Shown here in pieces: positions 26,960 to 35,998 of a stretch of DNA of 64,000 nucleotides; within the stretch, counting starts at the first letter, position 1, and each line of letters begins with the position of its first letter. The stretch comes from Hymenobacter cellulosivorans (lineage in GTDB: Bacteria; Bacteroidota; Bacteroidia; Cytophagales; Hymenobacteraceae): contig NZ_CP095049.1 in the NCBI RefSeq assembly GCF_022919135.1, positions 2,050,501-2,114,500 of the forward strand, in the 5' to 3' direction. The notes under the pieces are model-generated. The model saw only the letters and a program-made list of their open reading frames with translations, was not told the DNA's origin and made no database searches. The position numbers were made by a program, and so were the translations under genes.

Positions 26960-28156
26960 TTATTGCAGCCAGATGATGGGGTTGCGCACGGGCAGGTTGC
27001 GGATAACTTCCTCAACTTCGGGCTGGTGCTCCAGGCGCTGCCAGGTTTTCAGCCAATCAGTTTGCTTGAACTGCACGGCGCCGAACACTAGGAAGGGCTG
27101 GGCTACGGGCCAGTTGTCCCAGTACATGACGTCTTTGGGGAAAGGCCACCTGGATTTGTCGGCCACGAAGGGGTAGAGGTACTCGATGCCGCGCCGGATG
27201 CCGCGGCCGTCGGGCGTTTGAAACGTGTAGAGGTTGTCGGCCGGAGTGCTCAGGATCTGGCAGATCATGGTCATGGCGTCCAGGTTGAAGAGGGAGTAGC
27301 CGTAGGGCTTGGTGCGCTTGGTTTCCAAAGGGAAGCTGCCGTCGGGAGCCATCTGGGTGGGCAGCAGCACGGTTTTGTAGCGGGTGCGGCAGAATGAGAG
27401 CAGCTCCTGGTTGCCGGTGAGGCGGGCAAAAGCGGCCACTTGCATCACCCAGCAGGTGCCGTGGTTGTTCTGCGCTTTCATTTCGTCCTGGCCATATCGG
27501 TGGGTGGTCAGCCAGGTCAGGTACTGAGCAAACCAGCTTTTGATGCCGGCCACATCTTCTTTGCCGAAGGTTTTGGAGTCTTGAAAAATCAGCACACCCT
27601 GGGCCACTTCCATGAGCTGAATCGTGTCGATGACGCCGATGCCGCGGCCGGTGAAGCGGCCTTTGATGGCCTGTGCGTAGTTCAATGACGGGTTCATCAG
27701 CGTGGCCGGGTCCAGAAACCAGGCCCGCAGGTGCAGCAGGGCGTGGCGGGCGTACTGCTCGTCGTGGGTCAGCTCGTAGGCCGAGGCCAGGGCCCCGATG
27801 ATGCGGCTGAAGCGAATCATGGCCTGGCGGTGGGCCACGAAGTTGTCGGGATTCGTCAGCCCGTCGCGCTGAATGTAGGGGCCGGCGGGGTTCTGCGGGT
27901 CGGGCCACCAGTAGTCGCCTTCGGAGAAGAAGTCGTGGGCGGTGCCGGCGCTGCGGGGCGAGGTGCTGGCCGTGACCGTAACGGGCTGTTGCTGCAAGGC
28001 CCAGGCTGCCTGGGTAAGCACCTGCTGGCGCAGCGCTTCGGTGGCTTGGCGGCGCAGCTTCTTATCGGGCTTGCCCGCCGCGGCTCCCGACGACTGCTCC
28101 ACCATGGCGCTGAGCAGGAGGACCAGCAGGAAAAGGAAAAGTGTCTTGCGGTTCAT
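26960..28156 (-). CDS. Alginate-lyase-family protein (PL38/PL5-like)
   Basis: The 398-aa protein has a signal peptide (FLFLLVLLLSAMVEQSSGAA) and the motifs of the alginate-lyase family fold: YWWPDPQNP (82-90), WFLDPATLMNPSLNYAQA (146-163), GIGVID and the catalytic-type NNHGT (His232). The same set of motifs occurs in the locus gene at 38060-39262, so the two are paralogues. CAZy families with this pattern include PL38, which contains glucuronan lyases, and PL5 alginate lyases. With GH88 next door, cleavage of a beta-linked glucuronate backbone or branch is the most economical reading. Substrate is inference. Confidence 0.85.
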   Translation of the reverse strand: MNRKTLFLFLLVLLLSAMVEQSSGAAAGKPDKKLRRQATEALRQQVLTQAAWALQQQPVTVTASTSPRSAGTAHDFFSEGDYWWPDPQNPAGPYIQRDGLTNPDNFVAHRQAMIRFSRIIGALASAYELTHDEQYARHALLHLRAWFLDPATLMNPSLNYAQAIKGRFTGRGIGVIDTIQLMEVAQGVLIFQDSKTFGKEDVAGIKSWFAQYLTWLTTHRYGQDEMKAQNNHGTCWVMQVAAFARLTGNQELLSFCRTRYKTVLLPTQMAPDGSFPLETKRTKPYGYSLFNLDAMTMICQILSTPADNLYTFQTPDGRGIRRGIEYLYPFVADKSRWPFPKDVMYWDNWPVAQPFLVFGAVQFKQTDWLKTWQRLEHQPEVEEVIRNLPVRNPIIWLQ

Positions 28157-28182
28157 TGATATCGGGCGGGTTTGCTAGAAAA

Positions 28183-28266
28183 GAACGTCATGCTTCGGCT
28201 CCGCCCAGCATGACAGTTACTCTGACAACGTCAGCCGAGCGAAGTGTCTCGCTCGACCTGACGTTC
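28183..28266. repeat. REP-like palindromic repeat
   Basis: GAACGTCATGC at 28183 and TGACGTTC at 28259-28266 form the ends; internal CATGCTTCGGCTCCGCCCAGCATG is itself a stem-loop. It shares the CATGAC/GTCATGC ends with the element at 26776 and lies between the lyase and GH3 genes. Confidence 0.6.
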
Positions 28267-28286
28267 GGGAGGGTTTGAGCAATTAG

Positions 28287-30533
28287 TTAATTGATTAGCG
28301 TTAAATCAGTTTCCAGACGGATATCGTCGGAGGCGGAGCCGAGCAGGAGGCGGAAGTCGCCGGGCTCGGTGGTCCACTGCAGGTCGTTGTTATAGAAGGC
28401 GAGTTTGTCGCGGCTGATAGTGAAGCTTACTGTTTGGCTTTCGCCGGGCTTGAGGCTGATTTTGCGGAAGTCCTTGAGCTCTTTGAGGGGACGCACGACG
28501 GAGGCTACTTTGTCGCGCAGGTAGAGCTGCACCACTTCCTCACCGGCCCGGCTGCCGGTATTAGTCAGGGTGCAGCTCACCTGCACGGTTTCGGCGGCCG
28601 TCATCCGCGGCTGGCTGATTTGCAGGTTGCTATACTTGAAAGTAGTGTAGCTCAGGCCGTGGCCGAAGGCGTAGCGCGGGGTGTTGGGCGCGTCGATGTA
28701 GGCCGAGCGGTAGCGGATGTTCTGGGGGTCAACGACGGGGCGGCCGGTGCTGTACTGCTGGTAGGAAATCGGAACCTGGCCCATCAGGCGCGGAAACGTG
28801 CTAGGCAGCTTGCCGGCGGGGTTGTAGTCGCCGAAGAGCACGTCGGCCAGGGCCCGGCCGCCTTCTGAGCCCGGAAACCAGGCGTAGAGAATGGCGTCGG
28901 CCTGGTCGGCCAGGGTGTTGAAAATCAGGGGCCGGCCAGCAAAAAGCACGGCCACGATGGGCTTGCCGGTGGCTTTGAGGGCCTGAAACAGCTCTTCCTG
29001 CACACCGGGCAAACTGATGTCGGCCCGGGACTTGGCTTCCCCGCTCATGTCCCAGGTTTCGCCCACGCACAACACAATGACGTCGGCCTGCCGGGCCGTT
29101 TCCACGGCCTGGGCGAAGCCCGCGCGGGAGTCGCCGGTAGCCGCGCAGCCTTTAGCGTAGAGAAGCTGAGTCTGTTTACCGGCCCGCTGACTGATGCCCT
29201 CGAAGGCCGAGACAATCTGGGTAGTGTCGGCAATGACGGTCCAGCCCCCGGCCAGGTCGCGCTTGGACTTGGCCAGGGGGCCAATCAGGGCAATTTTGCG
29301 TTGAGCAGCCAGGGGCAATACGCTGCGCTCATTTTTGAGCAGCACCATCGACTTGCGAGCCACGTCGCGGGCTGCCACGCGGTGCTGCGGGTCGCTAAAC
29401 ACTTTCTTTTCGCGCTTGGCGTCGGAGAACTTGTAGGGGTCGTCGAAGAGGCCCAGCTCGAACTTCTTGCGCAGAATGCGGCGCACGGCATCATCGACCA
29501 GGGCCACATCGACTTTGCCCTCTTGCACCAGCTTGGGCAACGTGTCGAAGTAGGCGTCGTTTTCCATGTCCATGTCGTTGCCGGCCGCCATAGCCTTCTG
29601 CGCTGCCTCGCCGATGTTTTGGGCGTAGCCCCAGCTCACCATCTCCCGGATGGAGCCCCAATCCGACACCACAAAGCCGGGGTAGTTCCACTGGCCTTTG
29701 AGAATGTCACGCTGCAAATAGCGGCTGGCGGTGGCCGGCACGCCGTTGAGCGTGTTAAAGGAGTTCATAAACGTGGCGGCCCCGGCATCCACGGCGGCCT
29801 TGAACGGGGGCAAATACACTTCCCAGAGCTGCTGAGGGCTGAGGTCCACGGCGTTGTAGTCGCGCCCGGCAATAGCGGCTCCATAGGCGGCGAAGTGCTT
29901 GGCGCAGGCCATGACGGCATCGGTGCCGCCGAGCTTTTCGCCCTGAAAGCCCAGGACCCGGGCCCGGGCAATCTGGGAGCCTAGGTACTGGTCTTCGCCG
30001 GCACCTTCCATCACCCGGCCCCAGCGCGGGTCCCGGCCGACGTCGACCATGGGCGCAAACGTCCAGTGAATGCCGGAAGCGGCGGCTTCCCGGGCTGCCA
30101 CGTGCGCCGACTCCCGAATGGCGGCCATATCCCAGGAAGCAGCCTCGGCCAAGGGCACGGGAAATACGGTCTGGTAGCCGTGAATCACATCGAGGCCAAA
30201 GAGCAGCGGAATGTGCAGGCGCGACTTGAGGGCCTCCGCCTGAATGGCGCGGGTGTCCTGTACGCCTTTCACGTTCAGCATGGAGCCCACGTGGCCCTGG
30301 CGGATGCTGTTGAGCAAGTCGGTTTTGCGGGTGCTGGCGGGGCCAGTCAGCTCCCGGCCCGAGTACTGCGTGAGCTGCCCGGCTTTTTCCTCCAACGTCA
30401 TCTGGGCCAGCAGCTCGGTAATGCGCTGCTCAATGGCGGCCGTCGTCAACGCTTTTTTCTGAGCCCGCGTAGGAGAGCCGGCAGCTAGCAAAGCAGTGAG
30501 AAGTAGAAGCGTTTTGGAGAAAGGAAAAGGCAT
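28287..30533 (-). CDS. Glycoside hydrolase family 3 (beta-glucosidase/xylosidase type)
   Basis: The 748-aa protein begins with a signal peptide (SKTLLLLTALLAAGSPTRAQ). It shows the GH3 pattern: MTLEEKAGQL, GLDVIHGYQTVFPVPLA, DPRWGRVMEGAGED, KHFAAYG, and the nucleophile Asp291 in GFVVSDWGS. A C-terminal GH3 alpha/beta sandwich (VLCVGETWDMSGEAKSR) and a fibronectin-III-like tail (TNTGSRAGEEVVQLYLRD) complete the BglX-like architecture. It would remove terminal beta-linked sugars from oligosaccharides in the periplasm. In this locus it probably trims side chains or the neutral sugars next to the uronate. Sugar specificity cannot be read from the sequence. Confidence 0.93.
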   Translation of the reverse strand: MPFPFSKTLLLLTALLAAGSPTRAQKKALTTAAIEQRITELLAQMTLEEKAGQLTQYSGRELTGPASTRKTDLLNSIRQGHVGSMLNVKGVQDTRAIQAEALKSRLHIPLLFGLDVIHGYQTVFPVPLAEAASWDMAAIRESAHVAAREAAASGIHWTFAPMVDVGRDPRWGRVMEGAGEDQYLGSQIARARVLGFQGEKLGGTDAVMACAKHFAAYGAAIAGRDYNAVDLSPQQLWEVYLPPFKAAVDAGAATFMNSFNTLNGVPATASRYLQRDILKGQWNYPGFVVSDWGSIREMVSWGYAQNIGEAAQKAMAAGNDMDMENDAYFDTLPKLVQEGKVDVALVDDAVRRILRKKFELGLFDDPYKFSDAKREKKVFSDPQHRVAARDVARKSMVLLKNERSVLPLAAQRKIALIGPLAKSKRDLAGGWTVIADTTQIVSAFEGISQRAGKQTQLLYAKGCAATGDSRAGFAQAVETARQADVIVLCVGETWDMSGEAKSRADISLPGVQEELFQALKATGKPIVAVLFAGRPLIFNTLADQADAILYAWFPGSEGGRALADVLFGDYNPAGKLPSTFPRLMGQVPISYQQYSTGRPVVDPQNIRYRSAYIDAPNTPRYAFGHGLSYTTFKYSNLQISQPRMTAAETVQVSCTLTNTGSRAGEEVVQLYLRDKVASVVRPLKELKDFRKISLKPGESQTVSFTISRDKLAFYNNDLQWTTEPGDFRLLLGSASDDIRLETDLTLIN

Positions 30534-30577
30534 TGCAAGAAGTTGGAAAGGAGCGGTAGTGCGGTAGAGTATCAGCT

Positions 30578-30680
30578 GTCATCCTGGGCTTTGCGAAGCA
30601 TGACTAATAGGGAGTACTAGTGCAACGGCAGTTGATTTGCATTGCAGGCGAGATGTTTCCCGCTGGTCGACATGACGTTC
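30578..30680. repeat. REP-like palindromic repeat
   Basis: GTCATCCTGGGCTTTGCGAA with GCATGAC at 30598 gives an inverted pair, and a second CATGACGTTC end lies at 30671-30680. The ends resemble those of the elements at 26776 and 28183. It fills the gap between GH3 and the malectin-tailed GH2. Confidence 0.5.
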
Positions 30681-30699
30681 TTCATGGGAGGACAGGCGG

Positions 30700-33396
30700 C
30701 TAATAGAGGCGCTTCACCTGTAGGCCGTTGAGGATGGTTTCGCCGGTTTGGGGTTGGAAGTCGAGGAGGATGCCTTTGCCGCCGCGGGCCGAAACGGGGA
30801 TTTTATAGCTAACGGCTTGTAGGGCGGGAAGCGTGGTGCCGGTGCTCAGGTTCGGCAGGGCCGCCACGCCATTGACCAGCACCGAGAAGGAGCGGCTGGC
30901 TTTCGGGGCGGGGCCGGCGGCGGCGTTGCTACCGGCCAAGTTATACACCAGCTGTTCGGCGGCGGGAGCGGCTTCGAGCTCGGCAAAGTGCAGGGTTACT
31001 TCGTACTCGCCGTCGGGCACGTCGAGGCGGAACTGCGTGAGGCCCACGCGCTGGGTTTCGTAGAGAGCATCGTAGCTCGTGCCCAGAATGTCGCGGTCGG
31101 AGCCGTAGGGCAGCCGGTCGCCGGGCAGCTTGTAGACCGTGCCGCCCACGTAGCCCCAGCCGCCGGGGGCGTATTCCTGCTCAGGCACCCAGACCTGGTG
31201 TAGCTTATTGTCGGTGAAAGTGCGGGCGTCGCCGAGGCTGATGTTGAGCTCGGTGAAGGGGAGCTTGGGCGAAGTTAGTTGCGTAGGCAGTAGCTGAAAC
31301 TCGATGTCGGCCTGGTCCTCCACCGCCTGGCCGGTAGCCTGGGCCTGGAGCCGGTTCATGCCGTTGCCAAAGGGTACGTTGAAGCGGACCACGCCAAACT
31401 CGGCAGGTTTGGTACCCAAATCCTGGCCGTTGAGCAGCAGGCGAACGGCAGGCTGGTTGGTGTAGATTTCCACGGGCTGGCGGCAAAACAGCGAGTCGGG
31501 GCCAGTAGTGGGGCCGCTGCGTAGGTTCCAGCCACGGCTGCCGATGCGCAGGAAGGACGTTTTGAGCAGGTGGGCCTGGTAGAAATAATAAGCATCCTTG
31601 GGCTGGCGGTCAGCCGTGAGCAGGCTCTTGGTATTCAGGTGCGGATTGGCTTCCTGCCGCGTTTCGGAGCTGAACTCGGCCAGGTTCCACACGGTGCTGC
31701 CCGCCACGAAGGGCCGGTCGAGAATGGCTTTCAGGTAAAACTGGTGGTAGGAGTTGGCGTACTCGGTCGTTTTGTCGAAGCGTCGGGGCTGGAAGGAGTG
31801 GAGGCGCTCATCGGAGTCGGCTCCGTACTCGGTGACGAGCAGGGGCTTGTCGGGCAATTCGCGGTGGTGCCGGTCGAGGTAGTCGGCAAAGCCCTGTAAC
31901 TCGCCTGAGTACCAGCCCTGGTAGAGGTTCCAGCCCACGAGCTGCGGAATCTTAGTCAGCCCCGCTTCCTGGTATAACTCAAAGGCGCCGTGGTTGACGC
32001 ACATCGTGTAGCGGCTGGGGTCTTCGCGCCGGGTCAAATCGTCGAGCTGCTGAGCCAGTTGGTTGACCTTTTTCAAATAGGCCCGGCCCGGCTCGTTGTC
32101 GCGCTTGATACCCTCGGGCAACCGCAGCAGCACCTCGTTCATATAAGCCCAGATGATGACCGACGGGTGGTTGAAACCCTGGCGGATCATCTCGGTTTGC
32201 ATGGTGCGGCAGTTCTGGAAAAAGCCTTCCGAGTCGGTAATGGCATTCACCACCGGGATTTCTACCGAGGTCAGGATGCCCAGCCGGTCGCAGGCCTGGA
32301 GCACGGTGGGGTCCTGGGGGTAGTGGGAAATGCGCAGAAAGTTGCCGCCGAGCTGCTTGAGCAGCCGCACGTCTTTTTCGTGCCAAGCGTCGGGCAGGGC
32401 GTTGCCCAAACCCGAAACGTCCTGGTGGCGGTTGGTGCCGATGAGCTTAAGCGGCTGTCCGTTCAGGAAAAAGCCCTGGGCGGCGTCAAACCGAAACCAG
32501 CGCAGCCCCAGCGGATTGGTGACTTCATCCAGTTGGGTTTTGCCCTCGGAAATAGTCGACACCACGCGGTACAGGTACGGGTCATTCGGCGACCATAAGT
32601 GGGGTTGCTTCAGGCGGGGCAGCTGCTGGCGGAAGCGGCGGTTTTCTCCGGCTTTGAGCGTAACCGAAGTTTGCTGCCGGGCCACGGTTTTGCCCGCCGC
32701 ATCCAGCACTTGCGTCAGCAAAGTGAGCTTGCGCGAAGCTGCCGACTCATTGCGCAGCGCTCCGCTTAGCACTACTTCCGCCGCGTCGTTCGATACCTGC
32801 GGAGTAGTGACGAAGGTGCCGTTGGAGGCATAGTTGTCAAGGTCGAAGTGTACCGGGCTGGCGGCCACCAAGTAAACGTCGCGGTAGATGCCGCCGAAAA
32901 AGGTAAAGTCGGCCGACAGGGGCGGAATGTCGGGGTTGTGGCGGTTGGAGAGCTTGACCAGTACCTCGGCTGAAGCCGGATTGGTGCCGTTGAATTTCAA
33001 AAACTGACTTATCGGAAAGCTGAAGGCCGTGTAGCCGCCGGCGTGCCGGCCGGCCAGCTGCCCGTTCACGTACACTTCGGCTTCCTGATTGGCCCCTTCA
33101 AAGTACAGATACACCGGCTTCGGCTGCCAGGCTGCCGGCACCGCTAAGGTCTTGCGGTACCAGCCCGTGCCCCGGTAGTAGCCCGACTCATCGTCGAGCA
33201 CGTCGGCGGCGTTCCAGGTATGGGGCAAATTCACTTTCTCCCAGCCGGTAGCGGCCGCAACCGACGCCACGGTGCTTTGCGACTCGTCTTTGCGAAACAG
33301 CCAGTTGGAATTAATGGACTGCGTGATGCGCTGCGCGGCGGCCGGCGAGGCCAGCAGCAAAGTCAGGAGCAGACAGCTAAGCAGTTGTTTAGGCAT
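30700..33396 (-). CDS. GH2 beta-glycosidase with C-terminal malectin-like domain
   Basis: The 898-aa protein has a signal peptide (LSCLLLTLLLASPAAAQ). The GH2 order is clear: sugar-binding jelly roll (about 30-180), immunoglobulin-like domain (to about 290), TIM barrel (about 300-580) with acid/base Glu421 in WAYMNEV and nucleophile Glu523 in LVTEYGAD. About 705-898 reads as a malectin-type carbohydrate-binding domain (INISLGDARTFTD-like start, DGEYEVTLHFAELEA, FSVLVNG). GH2 covers beta-galactosidase, beta-glucuronidase and beta-mannosidase; a beta-glucuronidase or galactosidase would fit the locus. Neighbouring GH2 is only 47 bp upstream, so they are co-transcribed. Confidence 0.92.
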   Translation of the reverse strand: MPKQLLSCLLLTLLLASPAAAQRITQSINSNWLFRKDESQSTVASVAAATGWEKVNLPHTWNAADVLDDESGYYRGTGWYRKTLAVPAAWQPKPVYLYFEGANQEAEVYVNGQLAGRHAGGYTAFSFPISQFLKFNGTNPASAEVLVKLSNRHNPDIPPLSADFTFFGGIYRDVYLVAASPVHFDLDNYASNGTFVTTPQVSNDAAEVVLSGALRNESAASRKLTLLTQVLDAAGKTVARQQTSVTLKAGENRRFRQQLPRLKQPHLWSPNDPYLYRVVSTISEGKTQLDEVTNPLGLRWFRFDAAQGFFLNGQPLKLIGTNRHQDVSGLGNALPDAWHEKDVRLLKQLGGNFLRISHYPQDPTVLQACDRLGILTSVEIPVVNAITDSEGFFQNCRTMQTEMIRQGFNHPSVIIWAYMNEVLLRLPEGIKRDNEPGRAYLKKVNQLAQQLDDLTRREDPSRYTMCVNHGAFELYQEAGLTKIPQLVGWNLYQGWYSGELQGFADYLDRHHRELPDKPLLVTEYGADSDERLHSFQPRRFDKTTEYANSYHQFYLKAILDRPFVAGSTVWNLAEFSSETRQEANPHLNTKSLLTADRQPKDAYYFYQAHLLKTSFLRIGSRGWNLRSGPTTGPDSLFCRQPVEIYTNQPAVRLLLNGQDLGTKPAEFGVVRFNVPFGNGMNRLQAQATGQAVEDQADIEFQLLPTQLTSPKLPFTELNISLGDARTFTDNKLHQVWVPEQEYAPGGWGYVGGTVYKLPGDRLPYGSDRDILGTSYDALYETQRVGLTQFRLDVPDGEYEVTLHFAELEAAPAAEQLVYNLAGSNAAAGPAPKASRSFSVLVNGVAALPNLSTGTTLPALQAVSYKIPVSARGGKGILLDFQPQTGETILNGLQVKRLY

Positions 33397-33406
33397 TGGT
33401 ATCGGA

Positions 33407-33434
33407 GTAGGGAGACGCGTAGTTGCGTCTCTAC
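33407..33434. repeat. Intercistronic hairpin (GAGACGC type)
   Basis: GAGACGC (33412-33418) and GCGTCTC (33425-33431) form a stem with a 6-nt loop, extended by GTA/TAC. The same short GTAGAGACGC motif is common as a repeat in Hymenobacter-type genomes, to my memory. It sits in the 47-bp gap between the two GH2 genes. Confidence 0.5.
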
Positions 33435-33443
33435 ATCGTGGTA

Positions 33444-35921
33444 TTATAAGGCCAGCACCACCGCCGGCAGGCCCGGCGACTGAACGGCGACGCTGGTTTG
33501 GCCGGGGGTGGCTTGCAAGCGGATAATGGCCCGGCCGTTGTAGGCTTGCACCTTGCGTGAGCCGCTGCTAGTGCCCAGGTTGTCGAGGAGCTTGCCGGCG
33601 CCGGCCAGGGAGAATTCCAGCCAGCTGGCCGCGTCGAGGCACTGCACGCCCTGAGCATCGTAAAGCTTGGCTTCGACGGTAGTCAGGCCCTGGGCGTCGG
33701 CTACTTTTTCCAAAGTGAGCTTGGCGGGTTTGCCCCATTTCTGGGTTTGGTAGCGGAAGCTGATTTCGTCCTGCACCGTCTGCTTGCCCTGTTTAGCCAC
33801 GACCTTTACCTGGTTCTGACCAGCTACGAAGGGCACATTCCAGTGCAGGCCGGCAGCGGGGAAATCCTGGCTGTTGCGCTTTTTTACCCCGTAGCTTTTG
33901 CCATTCACGAATAGTTCGGCCTGCTCGCAGTTGGAGTATACTTTCACCATTTTCAGCTCGCCTTCGTCGCCCCAGCGCACGGGCCAACTGTGGCCGTAGA
34001 TGTGGGCCATGGGCTGGGTTGTCCAGTACGACTGAAACACATAGAAAGCTTCTTTCGGAGTAAAGTCCCGCTCCACCACACCTTTTTGGTTCATGTAGGG
34101 CACGGGGTTGTCGGGGCGCACCGGGGTGCTGAAATCCTTGAAGGGCCAGTAGGCCGCGCCGCTCAGCCAGGGCATGGTTTCCTGCTCTTTCAGGTGCCAG
34201 TCGACGAGGTTGCAGAGGTAGGTTTCGCTCCAGTCGCCGTCCTTGGATACCCGGGCGCTGCCGCCGAACAGCGAGGCGTCGCCGGCCCGCTCGTCGGCGC
34301 CTTTGCCGCTGGTTATTTTGGCCAGGGCGTTATCGGGGTTTTCGGAGTGGCGGCCCGCGTGCGAGTCGCCGCCCCATTCCACGTGCAGGAAGCGCTTCAC
34401 GCCCTCAAACTCCTTGCGGCTGGTTTCCTTGTATTCGGTGTAAATGCCGCGGTACCAGCCGGCCCAGATGGAGGGCGAGTATACGTCGACGATGTCCTTG
34501 CAGAAGTCGCAGCGGCGGATGGCGGTGTAGCGGGAGGCGTCGAGCTGGTGGGAAAGGGCGTTGAGCTCGGTCATGAAGGCCCGGATTTTCTGCTTGTCGA
34601 ACTCGGGAAAGTCGCCGGGCCAGTCGTTTTCGTTGCCCAACCCCCAGATGATGATGCTGGGGTGGTTGAAGTGCTGGGTTATCATGTTGCGTAGCATGCC
34701 CTTGGCCTGCGCCTGGTACACGGGCCCGCCGAGGCCGCCCCGGCACCAGGGAATTTCCTCCCACACAGTGATGCCCAGCGAGTCGCACAGATTCAGCACG
34801 ATGCGCGACTGTTGGTAGTGACCCAGACGGATAAAATTCACGCCCATGCGCTTCATCATCACCATTTCCTGCCGAATCATCGGCTCGGTCATGGCCGCGG
34901 CTACGCCGGCGTGGTCTTCGTGGCGGTGGGTGCCGCGCAACAGCAGGCGCTTGCCGTTGAGCATAAACGGCCCTTTCTCCACGAATTCAATGTGGCGGAA
35001 ACCGACTTTCTCGCTCTGCTGGTACGCCTCTGGGCCGCTGCCCACCGTAACCTGCACGGTGTAGAGCTGGGGGGCGTCGGGTGACCAGAGCCGGGGGCTT
35101 TTCACCGCAAACCGGTGCAGGTCCAACTCGCCGGGCTTGAGCGTCAAGTTCCCTTGGAACTGGGCCACCTGCTTGCCACGCGGGTCGAGCAGGCGCACGG
35201 AGTAGGGGGCCGAGCCGCTGGTTACGGTTTCGGGGAAATCGGCTTTTACCGTGAGTGTGCCCGCCTTGCCGGCCTTATCCACCTCGGCTTTGGCACTGAT
35301 TCGGCTTAGGGCCACGGCGGGCTGGTAGAGCAGGTTTACGTAGCGGTAGAGGCCACCATAAAGGTTGAAGTCCGACAAGTCGGAGGGTATCATTTCCAGG
35401 TCCCGGGAATTGTCGCAGCGGATGCTGAGCGGCACCTGACCCTTGAACTGCTTTTGGTAGGCTTCGGTCTTCTGAAAATCAACAATGGCTTGGGTCAGGT
35501 CCACGGTCCACTCGTCGTAGCCGCCCACGTGGCTGCCTACTTTGGTGGTATGGATATAAACCTCAGTTTTCTGGCCCGCGCCTTCGAAGTGTAGCAGGGT
35601 ACGGCCGCCTGCGTAGGGGTTTTGCACCGTGAGCTGAGTGCGGTACCAGCCGGGGCCCTGGTAGTAATTCACGTCGGGAGCCACCGCATCCTGGGCGTTA
35701 AAGCAGTGCGGCAGCGTCACCCTCTCCCACAACGGGACGCTTTCGGGGTTTCCGGCACCCACGGGCCGCACTGCTTCCCACACGCCCCCCAGATCCTGGC
35801 GGACGAATTCCCAATTCGCAATCAGCCGCTGGCTGCGCTGCCCAAAAGCAGGGTGCAGGCTAAACAGCAGCAGGAAAACGACGATTAACGGTTTACTTCT
35901 CACTCGTTGGTTTAGTCTCAA
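33444..35921 (-). CDS. GH2 beta-glycosidase
   Basis: The 825-aa protein has a signal peptide (PLIVVFLLLFSLHPAFGQ), then a GH2 jelly roll (YYQGPGWYRTQL, LHFEGAGQKTEVYI), an immunoglobulin-like domain and a TIM barrel with acid/base Glu431 in WGLGNEND and nucleophile Glu515 in FLHVEWGGDS. The tail (about 660-825) has two further beta domains, of DUF4982-like type (VYSNCEQAELFVNGKSYG) and Ig-like. It differs clearly from the neighbouring GH2 and lacks its malectin-like tail, so the pair probably acts on different linkages of the same glycan. It follows mannonate dehydratase, with a hairpin between the two. Confidence 0.92.
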   Translation of the reverse strand: MRLNQRVRSKPLIVVFLLLFSLHPAFGQRSQRLIANWEFVRQDLGGVWEAVRPVGAGNPESVPLWERVTLPHCFNAQDAVAPDVNYYQGPGWYRTQLTVQNPYAGGRTLLHFEGAGQKTEVYIHTTKVGSHVGGYDEWTVDLTQAIVDFQKTEAYQKQFKGQVPLSIRCDNSRDLEMIPSDLSDFNLYGGLYRYVNLLYQPAVALSRISAKAEVDKAGKAGTLTVKADFPETVTSGSAPYSVRLLDPRGKQVAQFQGNLTLKPGELDLHRFAVKSPRLWSPDAPQLYTVQVTVGSGPEAYQQSEKVGFRHIEFVEKGPFMLNGKRLLLRGTHRHEDHAGVAAAMTEPMIRQEMVMMKRMGVNFIRLGHYQQSRIVLNLCDSLGITVWEEIPWCRGGLGGPVYQAQAKGMLRNMITQHFNHPSIIIWGLGNENDWPGDFPEFDKQKIRAFMTELNALSHQLDASRYTAIRRCDFCKDIVDVYSPSIWAGWYRGIYTEYKETSRKEFEGVKRFLHVEWGGDSHAGRHSENPDNALAKITSGKGADERAGDASLFGGSARVSKDGDWSETYLCNLVDWHLKEQETMPWLSGAAYWPFKDFSTPVRPDNPVPYMNQKGVVERDFTPKEAFYVFQSYWTTQPMAHIYGHSWPVRWGDEGELKMVKVYSNCEQAELFVNGKSYGVKKRNSQDFPAAGLHWNVPFVAGQNQVKVVAKQGKQTVQDEISFRYQTQKWGKPAKLTLEKVADAQGLTTVEAKLYDAQGVQCLDAASWLEFSLAGAGKLLDNLGTSSGSRKVQAYNGRAIIRLQATPGQTSVAVQSPGLPAVVLAL

Positions 35922-35943
35922 GCTTGGTGGTGTGCGGTAGAAA

Positions 35944-35979
35944 GCTAGTACCCCACCTCCGCTGAGGTGGGGAACTAGC
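35944..35979. repeat. Strong intercistronic hairpin
   Basis: GCTAGT-a-CCCCACCTC (35944-35959) pairs with GAGGTGGGG-a-ACTAGC (35964-35979) around the loop CGCT: a 15-bp stem with one A-A mismatch. It separates the cytosolic uxuA gene from the exported GH2 genes of the same operon. There is no T run on the minus strand, so an attenuator or 3' stabiliser is as likely as a terminator. Confidence 0.65.
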
Positions 35980-35998
35980 CTAGCTTATAGCTCGAATC

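Noticed and set aside
24169..28156. Classical alginate-utilisation operon
   Set aside because: No PL7, PL6 or PL17 genes and no 4-deoxy-hexoseulose reductase; uxuA, GH88 and GH2 fit a glucuronate-containing glycan better.
26776..30680. CRISPR array formed by the repeated palindromes
   Set aside because: Elements differ in length, are separated by whole genes and lack regular spacers; they are REP/MITE-like.
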